This document shows positions 17,150 through 25,965 of a stretch of 64,000 nucleotides of DNA, in pieces (positions within the stretch are counted from its first letter, which is position 1; each line of letters starts with the position of its first letter). The DNA is from Martinezella rhizogenes (GTDB lineage: Bacteria; Pseudomonadota; Alphaproteobacteria; Rhizobiales; Rhizobiaceae). The DNA is taken from NCBI RefSeq assembly GCF_000799715.1, contig NZ_JUHG01000014.1, positions 310,001 to 374,000 of the forward strand. The letters are read 5' to 3'. A model generated the notes under the pieces. The model saw only the letters and a program-made list of their open reading frames with translations, searched no databases and was not told the origin of the DNA. The translations under genes and the position numbers were made by a program.

Positions 17150-20065
17150 ATGCAGACGAAAAGACAGGCGCGCCGGCAATTGGCCGCGGTCACTGAACAG
17201 GATTCCGGTCGGCCGAGCATGGTTAAGCATGACATCGATTTCTCCGTCGTTCTCGACGTCCCCGCGCTGAGAGCGGAATGCGAGACCCTCGCCAAACGTC
17301 ATGAAGACAAGAAGGACGAGCGTTCGGCCCTTCTCGCTCTGCTGAAGAAGGCAAGCCAGGAAGGTCGTCAAAACGCGCGCCGCCTGCTCTCGGAGGAAGG
17401 CGGCGGGCTTGATTGCGCGCACCGGATTTCCTGGCTGCAAGATCAGATCATCACCGTTCTCTACGACTTCACGGTCAGCCACCTCTATCCGAAGCAGAAG
17501 GGCTGCTTCACTGTGACTGCCGTCGGCGGCTATGGCCGCGACACGCTGGCGCCGGGCTCGGACATCGACCTTCTCTTCCTTTTCCAGCCGAAGCCGGCGG
17601 AGGAGACGCACAAGGCGGTCGAGTTCATCCTCTATATGCTCTGGGACATGGGTTTCAAGGTCGGCCACGCCACGCGCACCGTCGAGGAGTGCATACGCGA
17701 GGCGAAGTCCGACATGACGATACGCACCGCCATCCTCGAGACGCGCTATATCTGCGGTAACGAGCCCCTGGCGCACGAACTGGAGACGCGGTTCGACAAG
17801 GAAATCGTCACCAATACCGGCCCGGAATTCATTGCCGCCAAGCTTGCCGAGCGCGACGAGCGCCACCGTAAGGCCGGCGACACCCGCTATCTGGTCGAGC
17901 CCAACGTCAAGGAAGGCAAGGGCGGCCTGCGCGATCTGCACACGCTGTTCTGGATCTCCAAATATTACTACCACGTCCGCGATCCGGTCGAACTGGTGAA
18001 GCTCGGCGTGCTCTCGAAGCAGGAATACCGCCTCTTCGAAAAGGCCGAGGATTTTCTCTGGGCCGTGCGTTGCCACATGCATTTCCTGACGGGAAAGGCC
18101 GAAGAGCGGCTGTCCTTCGACATCCAGCGGGAGATTGCCGAGGCGCTCGGCTATCACGCCCGGCCCGGTCTTTCCGCCGTCGAACGCTTCATGAAGCACT
18201 ATTTCCTCGTCGCCAAGGATGTCGGCGATCTCACCCGCATCCTCTGCGCAGCACTTGAGGACCAGCAGGCCAAGGCGACGCCGGGGCTTACCGGCGTCAT
18301 CAGCCGGTTTGCCCATCGCTCGCGCAAGATCCCCGGCACGATCGAGTTCGTCGAGGATCGCGGCCGCATCGCGCTTGCCAATCCAGACGTTTTTAAGCGC
18401 GATCCGGTAAGCCTGATCCGCCTGTTCTTCGTCGCCGATATCAACGGGCTGGAATTCCATCCCGATGCGCTGAAGCGCGTCACCCGTTCGCTCGGCCTGA
18501 TCGACAATGATCTACGCGAGAACGAGGAGGCGAACCGGCTTTTCCTCTCTATCCTCACCTCCAAGCGCGATCCCGCACTGATTCTCCGCCGCATGAACGA
18601 AGCAGGCGTGCTTGGCCGCTTCATTCCGGAATTCGGCAAGATCGTCTCGATGATGCAGTTCAACATGTATCATCACTATACGGTGGACGAGCATCTGATC
18701 CGCGCCGTCGAGGTGCTGTCGGAGATCGACAAGGGCAAGGCGGAGGATATTCATCCGCTGACCAACAAGCTGATGCCAGGCATCGAGGACCGCGACGCGC
18801 TCTATGTCGCCGTGCTGCTGCACGACATCGCCAAGGGCCGCGAGGAGGATCACTCGGAAGCTGGCGCCAAGGTGGCGCGCAAGCTTTGCCCGCGCTTCGG
18901 CCTGTCGCCGAAGCAGACCGAGCTGGTCGTCTGGCTGATCGCGGAACACCTGACCATGTCGATGGTCGCCCAGACCCGCGACCTCACCGACCGCAAGACC
19001 ATCATCGATTTCGCCGACCGGGTACAGTCGCTCGACCGGTTGAAGATGCTGCTGATCCTGACCGTCTGCGATATCCGCGCCGTCGGTCCCGGCGTCTGGA
19101 ACGGCTGGAAGGGGCAGTTGCTGCGTACGCTCTATTACGAGACCGAACTGCTCTTGGCCGGTGGCTTCTCGGAAGTATCACGCAAGGAGCGGGCGGAAGC
19201 CGCCGCCAAGGCGCTCGAAGCCGCGCTGGATGATTGGGGTCAGAAAGCCCGCAAGGCCTATGTCAAGCTGCACTACCAGCCCTATCTCCTGTCCGTGCCG
19301 CTGGAAGATCAGATCCGCCATACGCGCTTCATCCGCCAGACCGACAAATCGGGCCAGGTTCTGGCAACCATGGTGCGCACCGACAGCTTCCACGCCATCA
19401 CCGAAATTACCGTGCTGTCGCCCGACCATCCGCGCCTCCTGACCGTCATCGCCGGCGCCTGTGCCGCGGCCGGCGCCAACATCGTCGACGCGCAGATTTT
19501 CACGACGGCGGATGGCCGCGCGCTCGACACCATCCATGTCAGCCGTGAGTTCACCGATGATGCGGACGAACTGCGCCGCGCCGGGACTATCGGCAGGATG
19601 ATCGAGGACGTGCTGGCTGGCCGAAAGCGCCTGCCGGAAGTCATCGCCACCCGCACGAAAAATCGCCGCAAGAACAAGGCTTTCGTCATCCCGCCATCGG
19701 TGACGATCTCCAACAGCCTGTCCAACAAGTTCACCGTCATCGAGGTCGAATGCCTCGACCGAACCGGTCTCTTGTCGGAAATCACATCGGTTCTTTCGGA
19801 TCTGTCGCTCGACATCCACTCGGCGCGGATCACCACCTTCGGCGAGAAGGTCATCGATAGTTTCTACGTGACCGATCTCGTCGGGCAGAAGATCTCCAAC
19901 GAAAACAAGCGAGCCAATATTACCGCGCGCCTGAAGCCGGTGATGGCGGGTGAAGAGGACGAGATGCGCGAGCGCATGCCGTCCGGCATGATCGCGCCCG
20001 CCTCCACGCGGTCGCTCAATGCCGAAAAGCCCAATACCGAAAAGAAAGCCGGTTCAGCCGCATGA
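17150..20065 (+). CDS. glnD: bifunctional [PII] uridylyltransferase/uridylyl-removing enzyme GlnD
   Basis: A 971-residue primary nitrogen sensor. It uridylylates PII (GlnB/GlnK) when glutamine is low and removes UMP when it is high. The nucleotidyltransferase domain carries GGYGRDTLAPGSDIDLLFLF (about residues 125-144, with the metal Asp pair). The HD hydrolase domain carries VLLHDIAKGREEDHS (about 550-565). Two ACT domains at about 748-830 and 858-940 bind glutamine (ITVLSPDHPRLLTVIAGACAAAGANI; IEVECLDRTGLLSEITSVL, listed separately). The start at 17150 gives an N-terminal extension; an ATG at 17219 (MVKHDIDFS) is a plausible alternative. It overlaps murJ by ATGA. Confidence 0.95.
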   Translation: MQTKRQARRQLAAVTEQDSGRPSMVKHDIDFSVVLDVPALRAECETLAKRHEDKKDERSALLALLKKASQEGRQNARRLLSEEGGGLDCAHRISWLQDQIITVLYDFTVSHLYPKQKGCFTVTAVGGYGRDTLAPGSDIDLLFLFQPKPAEETHKAVEFILYMLWDMGFKVGHATRTVEECIREAKSDMTIRTAILETRYICGNEPLAHELETRFDKEIVTNTGPEFIAAKLAERDERHRKAGDTRYLVEPNVKEGKGGLRDLHTLFWISKYYYHVRDPVELVKLGVLSKQEYRLFEKAEDFLWAVRCHMHFLTGKAEERLSFDIQREIAEALGYHARPGLSAVERFMKHYFLVAKDVGDLTRILCAALEDQQAKATPGLTGVISRFAHRSRKIPGTIEFVEDRGRIALANPDVFKRDPVSLIRLFFVADINGLEFHPDALKRVTRSLGLIDNDLRENEEANRLFLSILTSKRDPALILRRMNEAGVLGRFIPEFGKIVSMMQFNMYHHYTVDEHLIRAVEVLSEIDKGKAEDIHPLTNKLMPGIEDRDALYVAVLLHDIAKGREEDHSEAGAKVARKLCPRFGLSPKQTELVVWLIAEHLTMSMVAQTRDLTDRKTIIDFADRVQSLDRLKMLLILTVCDIRAVGPGVWNGWKGQLLRTLYYETELLLAGGFSEVSRKERAEAAAKALEAALDDWGQKARKAYVKLHYQPYLLSVPLEDQIRHTRFIRQTDKSGQVLATMVRTDSFHAITEITVLSPDHPRLLTVIAGACAAAGANIVDAQIFTTADGRALDTIHVSREFTDDADELRRAGTIGRMIEDVLAGRKRLPEVIATRTKNRRKNKAFVIPPSVTISNSLSNKFTVIEVECLDRTGLLSEITSVLSDLSLDIHSARITTFGEKVIDSFYVTDLVGQKISNENKRANITARLKPVMAGEEDEMRERMPSGMIAPASTRSLNAEKPNTEKKAGSAA

Positions 20066-21663
20066 GCCTCGTCAAGAAATTCATCACCGTCGGTGGCGCG
20101 ACGCTCGGCAGCCGCATCTTCGGTTTCGCCCGCGAAACACTGATGGCCGCCGCCCTCGGTACGGGGCCGATGGCCGACGTCTTCTATGCCGCATTCCGCT
20201 TTCCGAACCTGTTCCGCCGTCTTTTCGCCGAGGGTGCCTTCAATGCCGCCTTCGTGCCGCTGTTTGCCAAGGAGATCGAGGCGAACGGTATCGAGGGCGC
20301 CAAGCGCTTTTCCGAGGAAGTCTTCGGCGTTCTCTTTTCCGTGCTGTTCCTGATCACCGTCGTCATGGAACTGTGCATGCCGCTGATCGTGCGCTGGATC
20401 ATCGCACCGGGCTTTGCCGACGATCCGGACAAATTCTCGATCACGGTGCGCCTGGCGGCCGTGATGTTCCCCTATCTCATGTGCATGTCGCTGACGGCGA
20501 TGATGAGCGGCATGCTGAATTCGCTGCATCATTTCTTTGCCGCCGCCGTTGCGCCCGTCTTCCTCAACGTGGTGATGATCGGAGCGCTGTTCTATTCGCT
20601 CTATTTCGGCGCCGTGCCGCTGGAAACCGCCTGGTACCTGTCCTGGGGCGTGCTCGCCGCCGGCATCCTGCAATTGCTCGTCGTCTATATCGGCGTGCGC
20701 TATGCCGGCATCAACATCGGCTTCCGCTGGCCGCACTTCACGCCGAATGTGAAGCGTCTGTTGATCCTCGCCATTCCCGCCGCCGTCACTGGCGGCATTA
20801 CCCAGATCAACCAGATGATCGGCCAGGCGATCGCCTCCAGCCGCGAGGGCGCGATCGCCGCCCTGCAATATGCCGATCGCATCTATCAGCTGCCGCTCGG
20901 CGTCGTCGGCGTCGCCGTCGGTGTGGTGCTGCTGCCGGAGCTGGCGCGTTCCTTGAAGTCAGGCCATCTGAAGGAGGCCGGCAATCTGCAGAACCGCTCG
21001 ATCGAGTTCGTGCTGTTCCTGACCTTGCCGGCCGCCATGGCGCTCTGGGTGCTCTCGGATGATATCATTCGCGTTCTCTACGAACGCCGTGCCTTCCATC
21101 AGGAAAATACCCTGATCGTCGGCTCGATTCTGGCGATCTACGGCCTCGGCCTGCCGGCCTTCGTGCTGATCAAGGCGTTGCAGCCGGGCTTCTATGCCCG
21201 CGAGGATACCAAGACCCCGATGCGCTTCTCCGGTGTCGCGGTCGCCACCAACTGCGCGATCGCGCTCAGCCTCTTCCCGTACATGGGCGCGCCCGGCATC
21301 GCCGTGGCCGAAGCGACGGCCGGCTGGATCAGCACGGTGCTATTGTTCACGACGCTGTTGCGTCGGGGTCATCTGACCTGGGAATGGGCGCTTGCCCGTC
21401 GCACCGCGCTGCTGCTCGTTTCAGCTGGCGTCATGACGGTCATGGTCGTCTATCTCCAGCATCGCTGGGAGCCATGGCTCGCCTCGGGCGCGTCGCTGTT
21501 GACCAAGGTCAGCACGCTCGGCCTTTTGATCGGAATTTCCATGCTGGTCTACTTCGCTGTCGCCTTCCTGATTGGCGGCGCCGACATCGGGATGATCCGC
21601 CGCAACATCAAACGCAAGCCGCGGACACCGGCGCCGGATGCGGAAGTGGTGAACGGGGAATAG
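20062..21663 (+). CDS. murJ: lipid II flippase MurJ (MviN)
   Basis: A 533-residue polytopic membrane protein of the MOP superfamily, with about fourteen hydrophobic helices by eye. It flips lipid II across the inner membrane for peptidoglycan synthesis. The N-terminus LVKKFITVGGATLGSRIFGFARETLMAAALGTGPMADVF (quoted in part) is classic MurJ. It includes the Arg near the start of helix 1 and the F(Y)AAFRFPNLFRRLFAEGAFNAAFVPLF region (in two segments). The start overlaps the glnD stop by four bases, the usual glnD-murJ coupling. Two GC-rich palindromes follow it. Confidence 0.95.
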   Translation: MSLVKKFITVGGATLGSRIFGFARETLMAAALGTGPMADVFYAAFRFPNLFRRLFAEGAFNAAFVPLFAKEIEANGIEGAKRFSEEVFGVLFSVLFLITVVMELCMPLIVRWIIAPGFADDPDKFSITVRLAAVMFPYLMCMSLTAMMSGMLNSLHHFFAAAVAPVFLNVVMIGALFYSLYFGAVPLETAWYLSWGVLAAGILQLLVVYIGVRYAGINIGFRWPHFTPNVKRLLILAIPAAVTGGITQINQMIGQAIASSREGAIAALQYADRIYQLPLGVVGVAVGVVLLPELARSLKSGHLKEAGNLQNRSIEFVLFLTLPAAMALWVLSDDIIRVLYERRAFHQENTLIVGSILAIYGLGLPAFVLIKALQPGFYAREDTKTPMRFSGVAVATNCAIALSLFPYMGAPGIAVAEATAGWISTVLLFTTLLRRGHLTWEWALARRTALLLVSAGVMTVMVVYLQHRWEPWLASGASLLTKVSTLGLLIGISMLVYFAVAFLIGGADIGMIRRNIKRKPRTPAPDAEVVNGE

Positions 21664-21926
21664 GCATGCCCCTTCGCCCCGCTCCTGAGCTTGCCGAAGG
21701 GGCGGGGAGAAGGTGGGTTGGAGCGATCGAACGGAGTGAGATTGCGACAAGTCGGATGAGGGGCTTTCGCGGGTGTCGCCGCGAAAATAAGCTTTGCCGA
21801 CTCCGCCATCGTTTCGGCTGGGCAGGATAGCCTGCCGACGCCGAGCTTTTGTGCCTGGCCCCTAACCCTAGCCCTCTCCCCGCAAGCGGGGCGAGGGGAC
21901 GATTTCGCCAAACGCGGAGCCCATGC
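21664..21926. repeat. intergenic block with two GC-rich palindromes
   Basis: A 263-base gap between murJ and the VOC gene. At 21669-21707 the arms CCCCTTCG (21669-21676) and CGAAGGGG (21695-21702) form a hairpin, flanked by CCCCGC/GCGGGG segments. At 21873-21896, CCTCTCCCCGC and GCGGGGCGAGG form a hairpin with an AA loop and one wobble. Both resemble GC-rich palindromes often seen between rhizobial genes. One may act as a terminator for murJ. No gene is supported here. Confidence 0.55.
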
Positions 21927-22319
21927 ATGCCCCAATCCCTCTTCCTCATTACCCTCATCGTCGATGACTACGATCGCGCCAAGGCCTTCTATTGCGATTG
22001 CCTCGGCTTCGACTGCCTACAGGATGAAGTGCAGCCCGAGGGCAAGCGTTGGCTCGTGGTGAAGCCGAAGGGTGGTGATGGTGCGGCGTTGCTGCTGGCG
22101 CAAGCCGCCGATGACGGACAGCGGGCGGCCATCGGCAATCAGGCCGGCGGCCGTGTCGGCTTCTTCCTCAAGACCGACGATTTTGCCCGCGATCACGCCG
22201 CGATGGTCGCAAAAGGCGTCCGTTTTCTCGAGGAGCCGCGCCATGAGGCCTACGGCACTGTCGCGGTCTTTGCGGACCCCTACGGCAACACCTGGGATCT
22301 GATCCAGCATTCTTCCTGA
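21927..22319 (+). CDS. VOC-superfamily (glyoxalase/bleomycin-resistance-like) protein
   Basis: A 130-residue vicinal oxygen chelate fold. The opening LFLITLIVDDYDRAKAFYCDCLGF and the ending AVFADPYGNTWDLIQHSS are the paired beta-alpha-beta motifs of small glyoxalase-like proteins. The last motif normally supplies a metal ligand, here Asp or Asn/Trp rather than the canonical Glu, so catalytic activity is uncertain. The frame opens at 21849 inside the palindromic spacer; the ATG at 21927 is the first start consistent with the domain. Substrate unknown. Confidence 0.8.
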   Translation: MPQSLFLITLIVDDYDRAKAFYCDCLGFDCLQDEVQPEGKRWLVVKPKGGDGAALLLAQAADDGQRAAIGNQAGGRVGFFLKTDDFARDHAAMVAKGVRFLEEPRHEAYGTVAVFADPYGNTWDLIQHSS

Positions 22320-22432
22320 GTTCCCGCCACATATCCTCTTGATCCCCGCCTGTCCGCCGTGCATAAGCCCGCCGAACACCAAGGGTCGAGCGCGAGCTTG
22401 CCCGGGCCCTCCACCAGCCTTTTGAGGACGAC

Positions 22433-23497
22433 ATGACTGAATTCAAGCCGCTCGTATTTTCCGGCGTCCAGCCGACCGGCAATCTCCATCTTGGCAACTA
22501 TCTCGGCGCGATCCGCAAGTTCGTGGCGCTGCAGGAAAACAACGATTGCATGTATTGCGTTGTCGACATGCATGCGCTCACCGCCCAGCTCGTGCATGAG
22601 GACATGCAGAGCCAGACGCGGTCGATCACCGCTGCGTTTCTTGCCGCCGGCATCGATCCGGAAAAGCATATCGTCTTCAATCAGTCGACCGTGCCTCAGC
22701 ATGCCGAACTCGCCTGGATCTTTAATTGCGTCGCCCGCATCGGCTGGATGAACCGCATGACGCAGTTCAAGGACAAGGCCGGCAAGGACCGTGAGCAGGC
22801 CTCCCTCGGCCTCTACGCCTATCCGAGCCTGATGGCCGCCGATATTCTCCTTTATCGCGCCACGCATGTGCCTGTCGGAGACGACCAGAAGCAGCATCTG
22901 GAACTGACCCGCGACATCGCCATGAAGTTCAACCTGGATTTCATGGAACACATACGCCGCTCGGGCTACGGCATCGACATCACGGTCGGCGACGAGCCGG
23001 TGCATGCCTATTTCCCGATGGTGGAGCCGCTGATCGACGGCCCGGCGCCGCGCGTCATGTCCTTGCGTGACGGCACCAAGAAGATGTCGAAGTCGGATGC
23101 CTCCGATCTATCGCGCATCAACCTGCTCGACGACGAAGAAAACATCTCGAAGAAGATCCGCAAGGCCAAGACCGATCCGGACGGTTTGCCGAGCGAGATC
23201 GCTGGCCTCTCCAACCGCCCGGAAGCCGACAATCTCGTCGGCATCTATGCCGCCCTTGCCGACAAGTCGAAGGCGGACGTGCTCTCGGAATTCGGCGGCC
23301 AGCAGTTCTCCGTCTTCAAGCCGGCCCTGGTCGATCTCGCCGTGCAAGTCCTCTCGCCGATCACCGGCGAGATGCGCCGCCTGATGGCTGATCCGGGTCA
23401 TATCGATGGGATCCTGCGCGACGGCGGTGCCCGCGCTCGTGCCCGTGCAGATGTGACGATGAACCAGGTCCGCGATATCGTCGGCTTCATCTACTGA
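22433..23497 (+). CDS. trpS: tryptophanyl-tRNA synthetase
   Basis: A 354-residue class I aminoacyl-tRNA synthetase charging tRNA-Trp. The HIGH-type motif is PTGNLHLGNY (about residues 12-21). The KMSKS motif is intact (about 216-221), followed by SDASDLSRINLLDDEE. The length fits the bacterial TrpRS family, with a rhizobial insertion around the AGKDREQASLGLYAYPSLMAADILLY region. It is preceded by a VOC gene with 113 bases between them and followed by a hairpin terminator, so it is probably monocistronic. Confidence 0.96.
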   Translation: MTEFKPLVFSGVQPTGNLHLGNYLGAIRKFVALQENNDCMYCVVDMHALTAQLVHEDMQSQTRSITAAFLAAGIDPEKHIVFNQSTVPQHAELAWIFNCVARIGWMNRMTQFKDKAGKDREQASLGLYAYPSLMAADILLYRATHVPVGDDQKQHLELTRDIAMKFNLDFMEHIRRSGYGIDITVGDEPVHAYFPMVEPLIDGPAPRVMSLRDGTKKMSKSDASDLSRINLLDDEENISKKIRKAKTDPDGLPSEIAGLSNRPEADNLVGIYAALADKSKADVLSEFGGQQFSVFKPALVDLAVQVLSPITGEMRRLMADPGHIDGILRDGGARARARADVTMNQVRDIVGFIY

Positions 23498-23512
23498 CCA
23501 TCTCATGACGGC

Positions 23513-23536
23513 AGCCCCCGTTGAAAAACGGGGGCT
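23513..23536 (+). terminator. rho-independent-type terminator after trpS
   Basis: A perfect 10-base-pair stem, AGCCCCCGTT (23513-23522) with AACGGGGGCT (23527-23536), around a GAAA tetraloop, begins 15 bases after the trpS stop. The trailing T run is short (TTG), so termination may be partial. Confidence 0.7.
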
Positions 23537-23571
23537 TGCAAAACGCCTCCTTCAGGTGGCAGAGTCGTCGC

Positions 23572-24063
23572 ATGGTATCAAAACGTCTCTCACGGCTCGA
23601 AGGTCACCGCCGCAAGTTCATGGCGGTCATTGATGGCACGCCTGAATGCCAGCGAGCCGTCCATTATGCCGGTCGGCGGGCCAAGAATTCCAATGGCGGC
23701 CTTGTGCTTCTCTATGTGATCCCCGAGGGCGATTTCCAGCAATGGCTTGGAGTCGAGGAGATCATGCGTGCGGAAGCGCGCGAGGAGGCCGAGGCGACGA
23801 CGGCGAAGGCGGCGCAGATCGTGCGCGAGAATATCGGCATCGATCCGGAGATCGTCATCCGCGAAGGCTCGGCCGCCGACGAGATCAATGCGATGATCGA
23901 GGAAGACAGGGATATAGCGCTTCTCGTTCTGGCCGCCGGCTCCGCCAAGGAAGGACCGGGACCGCTGGTGTCCTCGATCGCGGGACGCGCTGCCGCCTTT
24001 CCGATCCCGGTGACGGTGCTGCCGGATACGTTGACGAATGAGGAAATCGACGCGCTGAGTTGA
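23572..24063 (+). CDS. universal stress protein (UspA family)
   Basis: A 163-residue single-domain UspA protein. The N-terminal beta strand KFMAVIDGTPECQRAVHYAGRRA and the region DIALLVLAAGSAKEGPGPLVSSIAGRAAAFPIPVTVLP (quoted as two joined motifs) are typical. The ATP-binding G-x2-G-x9-G(S/T) pattern is only loosely present (GSAKEGPG...), so nucleotide binding is uncertain. The open frame starts at 23521 inside the trpS terminator. The ATG at 23572 gives the normal family start. Such proteins accumulate under stress. It stands alone before the nifU-like operon. Confidence 0.83.
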   Translation: MVSKRLSRLEGHRRKFMAVIDGTPECQRAVHYAGRRAKNSNGGLVLLYVIPEGDFQQWLGVEEIMRAEAREEAEATTAKAAQIVRENIGIDPEIVIREGSAADEINAMIEEDRDIALLVLAAGSAKEGPGPLVSSIAGRAAAFPIPVTVLPDTLTNEEIDALS

Positions 24064-24126
24064 GTTGGCAAGGGCTATTTCTTGAGGCCTGGTCTCTTGA
24101 TTAGAGCGGTCAAAAAGCCTATCTTC

Positions 24127-24143
24127 TTTTGAAATATTCTAAA
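24127..24143. promoter_or_regulatory. putative Irr-type iron control element (ICE) upstream of the nifU-like gene
   Basis: The 17-base sequence TTTTGAAATATTCTAAA is a near-palindrome. It matches the rhizobial ICE consensus TTTRGAAYNRTTCYAAA at all but two positions (by eye). It ends 39 bases before the ATG at 24183, a position where a bound regulator could block or activate transcription. Irr acts when heme or iron is low and represses iron-using functions such as Fe-S assembly. Confidence 0.6.
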
Positions 24144-24182
24144 GTCGGCGCAGGGCTTTCGGCCCGCCGCATGGAGATCAAG

Positions 24183-24749
24183 ATGTTCATTCAGACCGAA
24201 GCGACGCCGAACCCCGCGACCCTGAAATTCCTGCCGGGCAAGGTGGTGATGGAAAGCGGCACAGCCGAATTCCGCAGTGCCGACGAGGCGGAAGTCTCGC
24301 CGCTTGCCGCTCGCCTGTTCGATATTACTGGCGTCAGCGGCGTCTATTTCGGCTACGATTTCATCTCCGTCTCCAAGGACGACCAGGAATGGCAGCATCT
24401 GAAGCCAGCCATCCTCGGCTCGATCATGGAGCATTTCATGTCCGGCAAGCCGGTCATGGGTGCAACGTCGGTTCTCTCCGAAGCGCAGGATGCCAGTGGC
24501 GAGTTCTTCGATGAGGGTGACGAGACGATCGTGCTGACCATCAAGGAATTGCTGGAGACCCGTGTTCGTCCGGCCGTGGCCCAGGATGGCGGCGACATCA
24601 CCTTCCGCGGCTTCCGGGATGGCAAGGTCTACCTCAACATGAAGGGATCCTGCGCCGGTTGCCCGTCGTCCACGGCGACGTTGAAGCATGGCATCCAGAA
24701 CTTGCTGCGCCATTTCGTTCCGGAAGTTCAGGAAGTCGAAGCCGTCTAA
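24183..24749 (+). CDS. NifU-family Fe-S cluster scaffold/carrier protein (Nfu type)
   Basis: A 188-residue two-domain Nfu protein. The N-terminal Nfu_N domain begins MFIQTEATPNPATLKFLPGK. The C-terminal NifU domain carries the cluster-binding CxxC in MKGSCAGCPSSTATLKHGI (about residues 158-161). It delivers Fe-S clusters to target enzymes. The start at 24183 is chosen because it has a GGAG site and matches the family N-terminus; the frame opens at 24129. It heads a run of co-directional genes with tsaB, rimI, mur and olsA, and has an Irr-type box upstream. Confidence 0.9.
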   Translation: MFIQTEATPNPATLKFLPGKVVMESGTAEFRSADEAEVSPLAARLFDITGVSGVYFGYDFISVSKDDQEWQHLKPAILGSIMEHFMSGKPVMGATSVLSEAQDASGEFFDEGDETIVLTIKELLETRVRPAVAQDGGDITFRGFRDGKVYLNMKGSCAGCPSSTATLKHGIQNLLRHFVPEVQEVEAV

Positions 24750-24773
24750 TCTTCGCATTTCGGAAAAATAAAC

Positions 24774-25430
24774 ATGATTGTACTGGCGCTCGACACGGCA
24801 GGTGTGGATTGCGCTGCCGCGGTGTATGATAGCGGCAGTGATTCTGTGATTGGGGAGGTCACGGAGACGATCGGGCGGGGGCATGCCGAGCATTTGATGG
24901 ATGTTGTCGACGCGGCGCTGGCGAAAGCCGGAATAGCGCTTGCAGCGGTCGAACGCATCGTCGTGACCGTCGGCCCCGGTTCCTTCACCGGCATCCGCAT
25001 CGGCGTTGCCGCCGCTCGCGGTTTCGCGCTCTCCCTCGATATTCCCGCCATCGGCGTCACGACCCTTGAGGTTATGGCTGCCAACGCGCGGGAGCAGAAT
25101 CCGGGTCAATCGGTTCTGGCCGCCATCGACGCCAAGCGCGAGGAGATTTATCTCCAGTCCTTCGACGCCGATGGCTGTCCGCTGGATGAAGCCCGTGCCG
25201 TGACGATCGACGAAGCGCGGGCAATCGCCGGCGCCTTCGATGGTATCGTCACCGGCACGGCCGTCGCCCGGCTCAGCGAAGCGCCGCCCGCGGAGCGGCC
25301 CGACGCATTTCCGATTGCCGTCGTTGCCCGGCTGGGCGCTGCCAAACCTGTCAGCGACAAGCCGAAACCGCTTTATCTTCGCGGACCCGATGCCAGACCG
25401 CAGGCCGGGTACGCTGTTGCCAGGCTATAG
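24774..25430 (+). CDS. tsaB: tRNA threonylcarbamoyladenosine biosynthesis protein TsaB
   Basis: A 218-residue ASKHA-fold protein. It partners TsaD and TsaE in making t6A at position 37 of ANN-decoding tRNAs. The N-terminus MIVLALDTAGVDCAAAVYD and the motif VTVGPGSFTGIRIGVAAARGFAL are diagnostic. GHAEHLMDVVDAAL, with the family's conserved His/Ser-Leu pattern, is also present. The gene follows the nifU-like gene by 24 bases and rimI begins two bases after its stop. The tsaB-rimI pairing is common in bacteria and supports both calls. Confidence 0.93.
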   Translation: MIVLALDTAGVDCAAAVYDSGSDSVIGEVTETIGRGHAEHLMDVVDAALAKAGIALAAVERIVVTVGPGSFTGIRIGVAAARGFALSLDIPAIGVTTLEVMAANAREQNPGQSVLAAIDAKREEIYLQSFDADGCPLDEARAVTIDEARAIAGAFDGIVTGTAVARLSEAPPAERPDAFPIAVVARLGAAKPVSDKPKPLYLRGPDARPQAGYAVARL

Positions 25431-25432
25431 AC

Positions 25433-25927
25433 ATGCTCGAATCCTATCTGACCTTGAAAGCCGAATATGAAATCGTCCCGATGCAGCTGCGGGATTGCGT
25501 CGAAGTGGCTGCCCTGCATGGCGAGCGGTTTGCGCGGGTCTGGGACGATGCCGAGTTCGAGAATCTGCTGTCGCAGGACACGACCTTCGGCTTCGTTGCC
25601 CGGCAGACCAACGCCATCCTGAAAAAGACGCTTCCGGGCTTCGTGCTGGCGCGGCATATGGCTGACGAGGCCGAGATCCTGACGATTGCCGTTAGCGCCA
25701 AGCTTGGCCGCACCGGCCTCGGGTGGCGGCTGATGCAGGCGGCGCTGCGCGAGGCGCGTAATCGCGGCGGCGAAACCATGTTTCTCGAGGTCGACGGCGT
25801 CAATCAGCCGGCCGTCGGGCTCTACCGCAAGCTCGGTTTCGAGACGGTCGGCGAGCGCAAGGCCTATTATGTCGATGAAAACGGCGCGAAATCGACGGCG
25901 CTTGTCATGCGGCGCGTTCTTCGCTAG
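25433..25927 (+). CDS. rimI: ribosomal protein S18 N-alanine acetyltransferase RimI-like
   Basis: A 164-residue GNAT protein. The acetyl-CoA loop region is AVSAKLGRTGLGWRLMQAAL (about residues 85-104, an R/K-x-x-G-x-G pattern). The catalytic-type Tyr lies in VGLYRKLGFETVGERKAYY (about 136-154). LEVDGVNQPAV replaces the canonical LEVRxSNxxA but has the same architecture. RimI acetylates the N-terminal Ala of S18. Position directly after tsaB supports the name. It is slightly longer than E. coli RimI (148 residues) at the N-terminus. Confidence 0.85.
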   Translation: MLESYLTLKAEYEIVPMQLRDCVEVAALHGERFARVWDDAEFENLLSQDTTFGFVARQTNAILKKTLPGFVLARHMADEAEILTIAVSAKLGRTGLGWRLMQAALREARNRGGETMFLEVDGVNQPAVGLYRKLGFETVGERKAYYVDENGAKSTALVMRRVLR

Positions 25928-25965
25928 TCCGTTGTCATAGACGAAGTGACCGAAGACCGTATTTG

